Shown here one piece after another: positions 34,141-42,152 of a stretch of DNA of 64,000 nt (within the stretch, counting starts at the first letter, position 1; each line of letters opens with the position of its first letter). The stretch is from Myxococcus landrumus. Its GTDB lineage: Bacteria > Myxococcota > Myxococcia > Myxococcales > Myxococcaceae. The stretch spans positions 4,166,001 to 4,230,000 of the forward strand of contig NZ_CP071091.1 of assembly GCF_017301635.1 (NCBI RefSeq), written 5' to 3'. A program made the position numbers and the translations under genes. Below the pieces are notes generated by a model. That model saw nothing but the letters and a program-made list of their open reading frames with translations, ran no database searches and had not been told where the DNA came from.

Positions 34141-37100
34141 ATGTCTCCGCATCATCCCGTCGAGCTCACCCCGCACAGCCGCCGCACTCTCCTCACTCAG
34201 CGCCTTCGCACTGAACGGCTCGCGCCCGAGGAACTCCGCGCCCTGCTCGCCGCGCCCGAGCCCGAAGAGGTCCACGCGGCACTGCTGCACCTGAAGCGGC
34301 GCCTCGAGCAATTGGAGGGCGGTGACACACCTCGGTCCCTGATGGAGGCGCTTCCAAAGGCCCTCGGAGCGTGCGCCCCCGAATCGCACGTCCTCCTTGC
34401 CGAACTGGCCCGCCTGATTCCTCCGGAACTTCCCCTGTCGAGTCTCATGTCCCTGACGAAGGGATGGGGAGCCCTGCCCGTCGAGGCCGAGGTCGCGTGG
34501 CTCATCGCGGAGGTCCTCCGGGAGCCCACGAGGTTGACCAGCTTCCCGCGAGGGGAACGGTTGCTGCGCGCCATCCAGCGACTCTCCCCGGCCGATGCAT
34601 CCGACGCGGGGGCCCTGGTCGACGCGCTGTGCTCGCACCGGGACCCCGAAATCCAACTCGAGGGACTTCGCCATCTGGGCAACGCGCTCGAGTCGGGACT
34701 CGTGACGTTGACGCGCGCGCTGGAGTTGAGCATCCGCGTGTTTGGCGCCACGGATGAGCGCGTGGCGCTGCGGGCCGCGGAGCTGCTCGCGGAGCCCTGG
34801 GCCGCGCGACCTGAACACTTTGCATCCCATCGCCTGCCCCCGTTGCCACCGGGTCGCGCGGAGCGGATTGTCCTCGCGTCGCTGCGAGTCCTCGCCCGTC
34901 GGGGAGACGCCGCCGCGTTGCGGCTCGTGCTCGAAGACTCGCGGCAATCGAACGCGGTCCGACGCGAAGCCCTGGCGCTGCTGGCGCCCTTCGCGGGCCC
35001 TTCCGAGCTGGCACTGGCGCTTCACCTCTCCCGAGAAGACCCTCTCTTCTTCGGGCCCACCTGTGCCGGGGTGCTCCAGACGCTCTACCGAAGGGGCGTG
35101 CGCTGCGAGCCAGACGACGTCCCCGGTGTGTGTGAGCTTTTCCTCTCCAGTCCTGCGGTCGCGCCCACCGTCATCGCGGAGGTGTTGAGCCTCCGGCAGC
35201 GTGAGTACGTCGACTCGCTGGAGACGCTGTCGCCGTCGAGCCTGGATTTCTCCCGCCACCTCTCGCTCCTGCGGGAACTGGAGGGCCCCGAGGCGTTCAG
35301 CCTGCTCCGCGCGCTGCTCGTTCGACCCGAGGCGCATCCCGTTCGGCCGGACATCATCGAAGCGCTCGGACACCAGGGACACGAAGCCGCCGAGGAGGAC
35401 CTTCTCGGCTGTTTCGACGCGGAGCCCTGGGCGTGCCTCGATGCCCTTCGCCGCCTGGGCAGCGAGCGGACGACGGGGTTCCTTCGCACCCATCCGGGCA
35501 TGGCGACCGCCGCCTGGCGCGGCGAAGCACTCGCCCTGTTGGCGGTGCTCGAAGACACGCCCTCTCTCGATGGGGGTGGCTTGGACCAGGAGGTGCTCGC
35601 GAGCCTCCAGCCCGTCTTTGACGACGCGGCCTTCGTCGAGGTCTCTCGCCTCGCGCTCCAGACGCAACATCCCTTGCGGCTCCAGGCCATCGGACAACTC
35701 GGCCGCGAGTCCCGGCGACGCACCTTGCGCCCCCTGGGACAGTTGTTGCTCGATATCGACGAGCAAGTCCGGTCCGCGGCGCAGCAGGCCATTGTCCAGG
35801 TGGGGCGCGGGCTCCATGCCAGTGGCCGCATGCGTCTGCTGGGAATGCCCGCTCGCGAATCCGCGGAGGAAGCCGGTGCCCGACTCCTCACGGAATGTCT
35901 GCTCGAACAACTCCAGCAGCGGGACCTGAGTGACGCGCAGCTTGAACGCGTGCTGGGCCAGCTCGTCGGGCGGACGCATTCATGGCTCGCGCGGCGACTG
36001 CGGCGCTTTCTTCGCCATGGGAGCGTGCAGGTGCAGAAGCTGGCGCTGGAGTGCCTGGCACACTCTGGCGACGCGCGGGCCGTGGCCTGGCTGGTGCCCT
36101 TCGCGCGCTCGGAGGACATCTATCGCCTGAGGCAGGCGCTGAGCGGGCTTGGGGTGTTCAAGGTGGAGTGGGCTGTGCCCTTCCTCGCGCAGGGGCTCGC
36201 GCATCCCAACATGAACATCAAGAAGACCGCCGCCGAGGCGCTCGCGATGGCAGGCCCGGGCTCGCCGGCCCCCATCGGGGTGATGCTGGACTGGCTCCGA
36301 CGCCATGACAACCCAGGCCTGCGCGAGTCCCTCGTCCGCGCACTCCGCGCCACCTGCGCACGGGGCTATGTGGCGACCCTCCTCGATGCGCTCCAGGGAG
36401 CAGGCACTCCTCGTGAGCGGGAGCTGCTGTGTGAGGCGCTCTCTGGAGTGCTGTCGCCCCAGGCACTCGTGGCGCTGCTGCGCCAAGGGGCGCCCTGCGC
36501 GACGGTGCTGAGTGAGGCGGTCTTCGGCGGAGTCATCGAGCTCTCGCCACAAGCACACGCGGAACTGGTGGCGCTGTTGCGCCGCCATGGGCTGTCGGAC
36601 CGGATTCCCGCCACGTCCGAGGCCCCCCAGCAGGCGAGACTGCTCCGTGAGCGGCGCCTGGACGAAGACCTGGCGTGGATGGATGACGTGCTGTCGTCCA
36701 GGGACGCGGGCGTGCTCGAAGCCGCGGCGGAGGACCTGACCAGGCTGCTCTCGGCGCTGGGCGGCTCGGGTCTCACGGACGCTCGCGCGGCCGTCCTGCT
36801 GCGGCACCTCGATAGACTTCTCCCCCTGCTGGCCAGTACGCACTCCGCATCACGGCGACTGGCACTTGGGCTGTTGAGAGCGCTCTCCGGACGTTTGTCC
36901 GAGACCGAGCGCGTGGGGGCGCTCGCGGAGGTCCGGCGTGCGTGGGCAGAGGGCCGGCTCGAACCACACGAAGCCCTCACGGCCCTGTACACGCAGGGGG
37001 CCGTGCCGTCCTTGGAGGAGGCGCGGATGGCTTCAGCACTCCCGGAGGAGCCGGTGGCCCTGTGGGGGGCGGAGCGGCTTGTCCTCGCGGAGGAGTGGTC

Positions 37101-38856
37101 CAGCCCTCGATTGCTGGAGGCACTGACGCAGGCCCGTTCCCTCGCGGTTCAGCGGTTCTTCGTGCCGTACGCGCTGCGGGAGGTTCCGCCGCTCCAGGTC
37201 CTGGCCATCGCTGTGCGGGAGCCGAACGTGGACCTGCTCACGGCGGTCCGAAAAGCGTGGGACGCGCGTGTTCCAGAGGACGCGCTCCTCGATGCGCTGG
37301 TGCTCGCTGTCGACTCAGGGGCGTCCGCACACGTGGGGCCCCTCGTGCGGTGGATGGCGGACATCGGAACAGAAGCGGCACGTGCGGCGCTGCGGCGACT
37401 CGCGCGCCACACGAATCGCGGGATTGCCCTCGCCGCGCTCGCGGTACTCGAAGCCCCTGCTTCGGGAGAGGACGAGGCATTGTTCGTGGACCTGCTGTCC
37501 CACGACCCCATCGAGGTCCGCCGACAGGCCGCGAGACAGCTCTGGCGAGTGCGGGGCCTGCCTCGACTCCAGTCGCTCCTCGACACGCTTGGCGAAGCGC
37601 GGCCACTCCGATGGGTGCCTCCTGGCGCGATGGACCGGCGGGAGCTGGAAGCCCTCCGTGCGCGGCTCGGCACCGTCGAACACGGAGTGGAGGGAGACGT
37701 CTGGCTGGAATCCCTGTTGGAGCTGCTCGAGGGGCTCGGTCCGAAGCCGAGTCTGCTCCCGACCCAGGTCCTGCTCCTGCTCGACGTGTGGCGACTGGGC
37801 CGAGGGCGGGCTGAGAAGAGAGCGGCGGCCTTGCTTCGCTCGTACCCGGCGACGCGGGTGCTGCCCTTCATCCTCCCGATGCTTCGCGAAGGACACACCG
37901 CGGTGCTCCAGGTCCTCCCGGGCGACACCGCATGGGGTCCTGAGTTGATGGCGTTGTTCCTCCGGGCACGAGGCCTGGACAGGACACACTTCCTGGAGTG
38001 GCTCCAGCGAGGAGCCTCCGCCCAAGGGCGCGACGGCCGGACGCTGGAGGACGCGCTCCTGGAAATCGTCGACGAAGACGAGGGTCACCGCGAGCTGGCG
38101 TCGCGAGTCCTCGGTGGGCTTGCGTCATGGGGGAACCGCGACGACGCCTTCCGCCTGGGAGACCGTCTCATCGTGTTGGCGAACAGCAAGGATGACGCCT
38201 GGGCGATGGCGGCCCTGGCGAATGGCCTCGAACGGCAGGGTCCCGAGGTGCGCGTCGCGCTGCTCTCCCGAGTCACCTCGCCGACGTTGCGGACCGAGGT
38301 CGTCGACAGGCTCGCTCCTCTCCTGCTGGACGACTCTTCTCTCGAGAGGAGCCTCACGGCCGAGATGATGCGCGACGTCGAGAGGAAGCTGGAGACTCTC
38401 GCCTGGGAAGCCCCAGAGCCGGAGCCTGCGGCGATGAAGTGGATGGTGCTCCGGCGGAAACCTCGCGTCGTCGAACGGCTGACGGGGCTCCTGACGCACC
38501 GGAAGTCCTCGGTTCGCATGCAAGCGCACAGGCTGCTGAAGAACCTGGTGCCACGAGAGACATACCTGGAGCTGACGTGTGCGCTGCTCGCGGACACGGA
38601 GGCCGGGCACGTCGTGCGGGCAATCCGGATGCTCGCCTTTGGAGGACACCTCCTCGCGGTCTCTCAGATAGCGACGCTGCTCCATGACCGCCGCAATCCA
38701 GTAGCGCGCGCGGCCAGGGACGCATTGCTTGTCATGGGAGACGCCGCGCTGCCCATCCTCCGGGGAGAGCTGGCCCATGCCCGTCCAGACCGCCGTGAGC
38801 CGCTCGCCCAGGTCATTTCAAGTCTGACGCCGACGATGCGTGATGGAGCGCCCTGA
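34141..38856 (+). CDS. Giant HEAT-repeat protein
   Basis: A 1571-residue soluble protein with no signal peptide. Almost the whole length reads as paired antiparallel helices of the HEAT/armadillo class, with repeated patterns such as GDARAVAWLVPFARSEDIY, VRRQAARQLWRVRGLPRLQ and VRMQAHRLLKNLV. I count at least 20 candidate repeats by eye, with broad degeneration. HEAT proteins form curved scaffolds for protein-protein contact, and no catalytic domain is visible. Its start has no strong ribosome site. A second gene begins 46 bp after its stop, so the two may form a scaffold-partner pair. Function is not assigned. Confidence 0.85.
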   Translation: MSPHHPVELTPHSRRTLLTQRLRTERLAPEELRALLAAPEPEEVHAALLHLKRRLEQLEGGDTPRSLMEALPKALGACAPESHVLLAELARLIPPELPLSSLMSLTKGWGALPVEAEVAWLIAEVLREPTRLTSFPRGERLLRAIQRLSPADASDAGALVDALCSHRDPEIQLEGLRHLGNALESGLVTLTRALELSIRVFGATDERVALRAAELLAEPWAARPEHFASHRLPPLPPGRAERIVLASLRVLARRGDAAALRLVLEDSRQSNAVRREALALLAPFAGPSELALALHLSREDPLFFGPTCAGVLQTLYRRGVRCEPDDVPGVCELFLSSPAVAPTVIAEVLSLRQREYVDSLETLSPSSLDFSRHLSLLRELEGPEAFSLLRALLVRPEAHPVRPDIIEALGHQGHEAAEEDLLGCFDAEPWACLDALRRLGSERTTGFLRTHPGMATAAWRGEALALLAVLEDTPSLDGGGLDQEVLASLQPVFDDAAFVEVSRLALQTQHPLRLQAIGQLGRESRRRTLRPLGQLLLDIDEQVRSAAQQAIVQVGRGLHASGRMRLLGMPARESAEEAGARLLTECLLEQLQQRDLSDAQLERVLGQLVGRTHSWLARRLRRFLRHGSVQVQKLALECLAHSGDARAVAWLVPFARSEDIYRLRQALSGLGVFKVEWAVPFLAQGLAHPNMNIKKTAAEALAMAGPGSPAPIGVMLDWLRRHDNPGLRESLVRALRATCARGYVATLLDALQGAGTPRERELLCEALSGVLSPQALVALLRQGAPCATVLSEAVFGGVIELSPQAHAELVALLRRHGLSDRIPATSEAPQQARLLRERRLDEDLAWMDDVLSSRDAGVLEAAAEDLTRLLSALGGSGLTDARAAVLLRHLDRLLPLLASTHSASRRLALGLLRALSGRLSETERVGALAEVRRAWAEGRLEPHEALTALYTQGAVPSLEEARMASALPEEPVALWGAERLVLAEEWSSPRLLEALTQARSLAVQRFFVPYALREVPPLQVLAIAVREPNVDLLTAVRKAWDARVPEDALLDALVLAVDSGASAHVGPLVRWMADIGTEAARAALRRLARHTNRGIALAALAVLEAPASGEDEALFVDLLSHDPIEVRRQAARQLWRVRGLPRLQSLLDTLGEARPLRWVPPGAMDRRELEALRARLGTVEHGVEGDVWLESLLELLEGLGPKPSLLPTQVLLLLDVWRLGRGRAEKRAAALLRSYPATRVLPFILPMLREGHTAVLQVLPGDTAWGPELMALFLRARGLDRTHFLEWLQRGASAQGRDGRTLEDALLEIVDEDEGHRELASRVLGGLASWGNRDDAFRLGDRLIVLANSKDDAWAMAALANGLERQGPEVRVALLSRVTSPTLRTEVVDRLAPLLLDDSSLERSLTAEMMRDVERKLETLAWEAPEPEPAAMKWMVLRRKPRVVERLTGLLTHRKSSVRMQAHRLLKNLVPRETYLELTCALLADTEAGHVVRAIRMLAFGGHLLAVSQIATLLHDRRNPVARAARDALLVMGDAALPILRGELAHARPDRREPLAQVISSLTPTMRDGAP

Positions 38857-38902
38857 ATGGCATTATCGTCAGGGAGTCGCGACAGCCTGTCCAGGGAGCG
38901 TC

Positions 38903-39487
38903 ATGACCGCACAAATCAGTGACAGCCTCATCTTTCGGGAACGACAGTTCGCCCTCGCGGCCGCCGACGGTGAGGGGTTGTTCAATCCCGAGCAACAGAG
39001 ACTTTCTCCTCAGATGATTTCGACGGCGTGCTACCGCGGCTACTGGTGCACCTACGAGGTCATCGCCGAGTCGCTGCGCCTTCAGCAGCTTCACATCGGA
39101 CTGTCGGAAAGGGCCATGCGCGCGGCTCAGCACGGGGAAGGACCCAGCCTGCTTGAGCAGCGTCCCGTCCGCTCCGAGCAGGCCCACTGCTTCGTCTACA
39201 ACAACCTGGCGGCCCCCATCCCCTTCTCGGGCGGCCTCCTCATCGCAGCGGACTTCATCCAGGAACTCTACTTTCATGGGGGGTTCCAGAATGCATGGAA
39301 GTTCCGAGAGGTGCATGAACTGCTCTTCGAGGGCGGAAGACAGGTGCAGGCCCGGGACTGCTCGTCGGAGATGGCCAACATCCGGGAGAGCCTGAAGGAC
39401 CCTCAGCTTGGCCCGACAGGCTTTTGCGCCCGGAGAAAGCTGCGCCAACAGGTCGCCGGGTTTCTGACACGCCAGTACAAACTCTGA
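38903..39487 (+). CDS. Hypothetical protein downstream of the HEAT-repeat gene
   Basis: A 194-residue cytoplasmic protein. The ATG at 38903 is supported by AGGGAG; an upstream in-frame start at 38840 overlaps the HEAT gene and lacks a site. It contains several Cys and Trp residues (STACYRGYWCTYE and HCFVYNN) and the glycine-rich segment AAPIPFSGGLLIAADFIQEL. I recognise no domain. Co-direction and 46-bp spacing with the HEAT gene suggest a functional link. It is convergent with the PQQ-propeller gene. Confidence 0.7.
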   Translation: MTAQISDSLIFRERQFALAAADGEGLFNPEQQRLSPQMISTACYRGYWCTYEVIAESLRLQQLHIGLSERAMRAAQHGEGPSLLEQRPVRSEQAHCFVYNNLAAPIPFSGGLLIAADFIQELYFHGGFQNAWKFREVHELLFEGGRQVQARDCSSEMANIRESLKDPQLGPTGFCARRKLRQQVAGFLTRQYKL

Positions 39488-39603
39488 GAGCCTGTCCCGG
39501 CGCCTCCAGACGGGAGCCAGAACATGATCTCTTGAGGGATGAGGCAGGATGCGGCGACCGAACTCGAGGAGCCGCACCGAGCGCCAAGCCCGGAAGGCCG
39601 ACG

Positions 39604-40677
39604 CTACCCCAGCGCGACGACCGCACTGTCACAGCCCATGTAGACCGTGCCGTCGGCGACGAGCGGTGCCGTCGTCACACGGTAGGGAGCCTTCCATCGC
39701 CAGCGCTCCGTTCCATCCCGAAGCGTCCAGGCATGGACGGAGTTGCCAGCCCCCATGTAGACAACGCCACCTGCAATCGCCGGCGAGACCGTCGCCGCCG
39801 GGGGCTTGTCGAGCGCGACGGACCAAATCTCCTTCCCGGTCGCTTCGTTCAGCGCGTGGAGCGTCTTGTGGTCGCCGGTGAAGCACACGACGCCGTCCGC
39901 GACGGCGGGCGTTCCCCATAGCGCGCCGTTCGTCTTGTAGGACCAACGCTCCTTGCCATTCTTGAGGTCGAGCGCGCGAAGGGACTTCCCCAGACCCGAC
40001 AGGGCATAGACCGTGCTGCCGCTGATGACGGGCGCTCCGCCATGCCCCATCGCACCAGCCTTCACCGACCATCGTTCGCCGCCCGTGGCACGGTCGAGCG
40101 CGACGACGTGGCCCTCGACGAAGTCCTGCCTGGTGCCGACGACGACGTGCTCGCGAGTCACACTGACCGCGGACTGCACACTCCCGCCACATCGTAGCTG
40201 GACGCGCCATCGCTCGACGCCGGTGCGCACATCGATGGCAACCACTCCACCGAGCCGCGTTCCCACATAGACGTCATCGTCGACAACGAGGGGAGAAGAG
40301 GTCGCCTCGGAGTCACACGAGACACTCCATCGGATGGCGTGCGTGCCGATATCAACAGCGTGGCACTGCCCGCCCCCAACGACGAAGAGCATCCCCTGCG
40401 CAACCATCGGATTCGAGATGCTCTCGGGAACGCGCCCCCCAACCCGCAAGCTCCACAGCTCCTTTCCCTTCAAGAGGTCGAGCGCGTAGAGCTTGTCGCT
40501 GTCGAAGTTCGCGAAGAGCACGCCCTCGTGGATTGCAGGCGTATTGCGCGTGGTCGCGGGCGTGCGCGTCGTGAACTTCCAACGAGCTCGCTTGACCACG
40601 AGCGGCCCCGCGCCCTCGAAGTGGCCCGTCCGCGCAGCATTGGCACCAAAAAACACAGAGCGAGATGAATCCGGCAT
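39604..40677 (-). CDS. PQQ-type beta-propeller repeat protein
   Basis: A 357-residue protein built of about seven PQQ-like (pyrrolo-quinoline quinone enzyme repeat) blades, with repeats of the pattern VVYxG...ALDxxTGKExWS, such as VYALSGLGKSLRALDLKNG and GTVYMGCDSAVVAL. No catalytic or quinone-binding residues are apparent, so it is a repeat scaffold like BamB rather than a dehydrogenase. No signal peptide is visible. The ATG at 40677 follows GAGGGG, and I prefer it to a GTG at 40731. It is convergent with the unknown gene and divergent from 41033. Function is unknown. Confidence 0.82.
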   Translation of the reverse strand: MPDSSRSVFFGANAARTGHFEGAGPLVVKRARWKFTTRTPATTRNTPAIHEGVLFANFDSDKLYALDLLKGKELWSLRVGGRVPESISNPMVAQGMLFVVGGGQCHAVDIGTHAIRWSVSCDSEATSSPLVVDDDVYVGTRLGGVVAIDVRTGVERWRVQLRCGGSVQSAVSVTREHVVVGTRQDFVEGHVVALDRATGGERWSVKAGAMGHGGAPVISGSTVYALSGLGKSLRALDLKNGKERWSYKTNGALWGTPAVADGVVCFTGDHKTLHALNEATGKEIWSVALDKPPAATVSPAIAGGVVYMGAGNSVHAWTLRDGTERWRWKAPYRVTTAPLVADGTVYMGCDSAVVALG

Positions 40678-41032
40678 CGGCAGTTTCCCCTCGGCAGCCC
40701 GGCGGATGGCGTTTGTCTCGCTGGGCCTCACCTCGAACCCGGCACCGTCTGGGGCTGATGGTCACTGGAGGAGCGGTGGCTGTCAATAACATCGGGACAC
40801 AGGGCGCATGTCTCAAATCACTGACAGATTCCAGCGCGGCAATCGCTTCCAGCGTGAGGGAATTCCGTCAATGCGCTTCAGTTCCTGTTCAGCCGGCGTG
40901 ACGCCTGGCGAGGAGCCGAGGCGGACGGAACCCGACGGAGTTCGCCCGGTGTGCACGGTCGCTGGCACAGGTGGCTCACGGGTATGCTCCGCGAGCCCGT
41001 GGATGTTCCGGGCACCTCGAGGAGCACATCGC
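40678..41032. other. Divergent spacer between the PQQ-propeller gene and the ParB-box-like gene
   Basis: About 355 bp. The rightward frame is open through most of it, but its residues do not look like protein and no ribosome site supports an earlier start. It should hold the two opposed promoters. I see no palindrome of note. Confidence 0.5.
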
Positions 41033-42073
41033 ATGACCCCAGGAGTCTCCATCGTCGCCGATGACACCCGGAGCTGGGGACTGGAGACCGCGGGCCCAGG
41101 ACTCCTGCTGAGCGTGCCCTCCACGGGGCCTTGGGCGCGACGACCCGCCTTGCATCTGGAAGTCGCTCGCGACTACCGGCTCCGGTTGCGCGGAGGGCAA
41201 CAGACGCTGCTCTGGACCCGCATCGATTCCTATTGGGACCGAGCGGTCTTCGTCCGAGGAACGAACAGCGCGCCCCGGTTCCTGCCGGCGCTCTCCGCCC
41301 CCGAGGTTCGGGCAGTCGATTCATTGCCCGGCTCGGAGTCCTGGTGGACGGCTTGGAACTGGCGGATGGCGCGTGCGCTCATCGAGGCGCCCCTGCCGGT
41401 GCTCCACGCGGGCCACTGGTGTCTGCGCCCCATGCTCGCCATCGCGGCGGAGAAAGCGGAGCGACACCCTGTCTCCCCCATGGAGTGGAGCTTTGGTCAG
41501 CCGCTGATGCCACCCCACTCGCTGTTCGCCGTGACGCAGTTCCCACTCGCATGGGCGGAGGACTGGTGGGAGACGCTGCCCGGTCAGCGGCCGGGCGCCG
41601 TGCTCGGACTGCGTGCGGTCTCCGCCGCCGAGGATGGGCGAATGAAGAGCTGGCGAAAGCGCGCGAGGGACGGGACGTTGCCGCCGATTCTCCTGCTCTT
41701 CGTGGACATCCTGGCGAAATGGGTGGTGCTGGATGGCCATGACCGGCTGCACGCCGCGCTGCTCGAAGGCGCGGAGCCTCCCTTGCTGGGCTTGTGGCCC
41801 TTCATTGACCGGCCGCAGTCCTGGAGCGCCACCCGCGAGGAAGGCGCGCTGCTCGCCGCGGAGTTCCAGCTTCGCACCTCGCCGACGCCAGAGACCGTCG
41901 ACCGCGTCAACCGCATGCTGCAGTTCAGCTTCACGAACGACCAGCGAGGGACCATCTCACGCGCCTGGCCACTCCCGGGCGGACAAGCGGCCTGGCGCGA
42001 AGAGCTCTCCGCCCGGCGCCGCATGGGACAGTCTCCGCTCATGGACGAAGATGACTGGGACTGGCTCATCTGA
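41033..42073 (+). CDS. Hypothetical protein with a ParB-box-like motif
   Basis: A 346-residue cytoplasmic protein. The ATG at 41033 is supported by GAGGAG. The only recognisable feature is VVLDGHDRLHAALLEG near residue 235, which resembles the DGxHRxxAA box of ParB/Srx nuclease-like domains. The preceding strand (LPPILLLFVDILAKW) also fits that fold. The N-terminal 180 residues match nothing I know and are rich in Trp. It is divergent from the PQQ-propeller gene. The fold assignment is a weak inference. Confidence 0.65.
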   Translation: MTPGVSIVADDTRSWGLETAGPGLLLSVPSTGPWARRPALHLEVARDYRLRLRGGQQTLLWTRIDSYWDRAVFVRGTNSAPRFLPALSAPEVRAVDSLPGSESWWTAWNWRMARALIEAPLPVLHAGHWCLRPMLAIAAEKAERHPVSPMEWSFGQPLMPPHSLFAVTQFPLAWAEDWWETLPGQRPGAVLGLRAVSAAEDGRMKSWRKRARDGTLPPILLLFVDILAKWVVLDGHDRLHAALLEGAEPPLLGLWPFIDRPQSWSATREEGALLAAEFQLRTSPTPETVDRVNRMLQFSFTNDQRGTISRAWPLPGGQAAWREELSARRRMGQSPLMDEDDWDWLI

Positions 42074-42102
42074 CGACCTTCAGCCCGAGTCACCGCGGAA
42101 AC

Positions 42103-42132
42103 GTCGAGGAGCTCCGACGGACGCTCCTCGAC
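42103..42132. terminator. Bidirectional hairpin between convergent genes
   Basis: GTCGAGGAGC (42103-42112) and GCTCCTCGAC (42123-42132) form 10-bp arms with a 10-nt loop. It lies between two genes that end toward each other. There is no U-tract. Confidence 0.6.
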
Positions 42133-42152
42133 TGGGTGCACCGTTTCAACCG

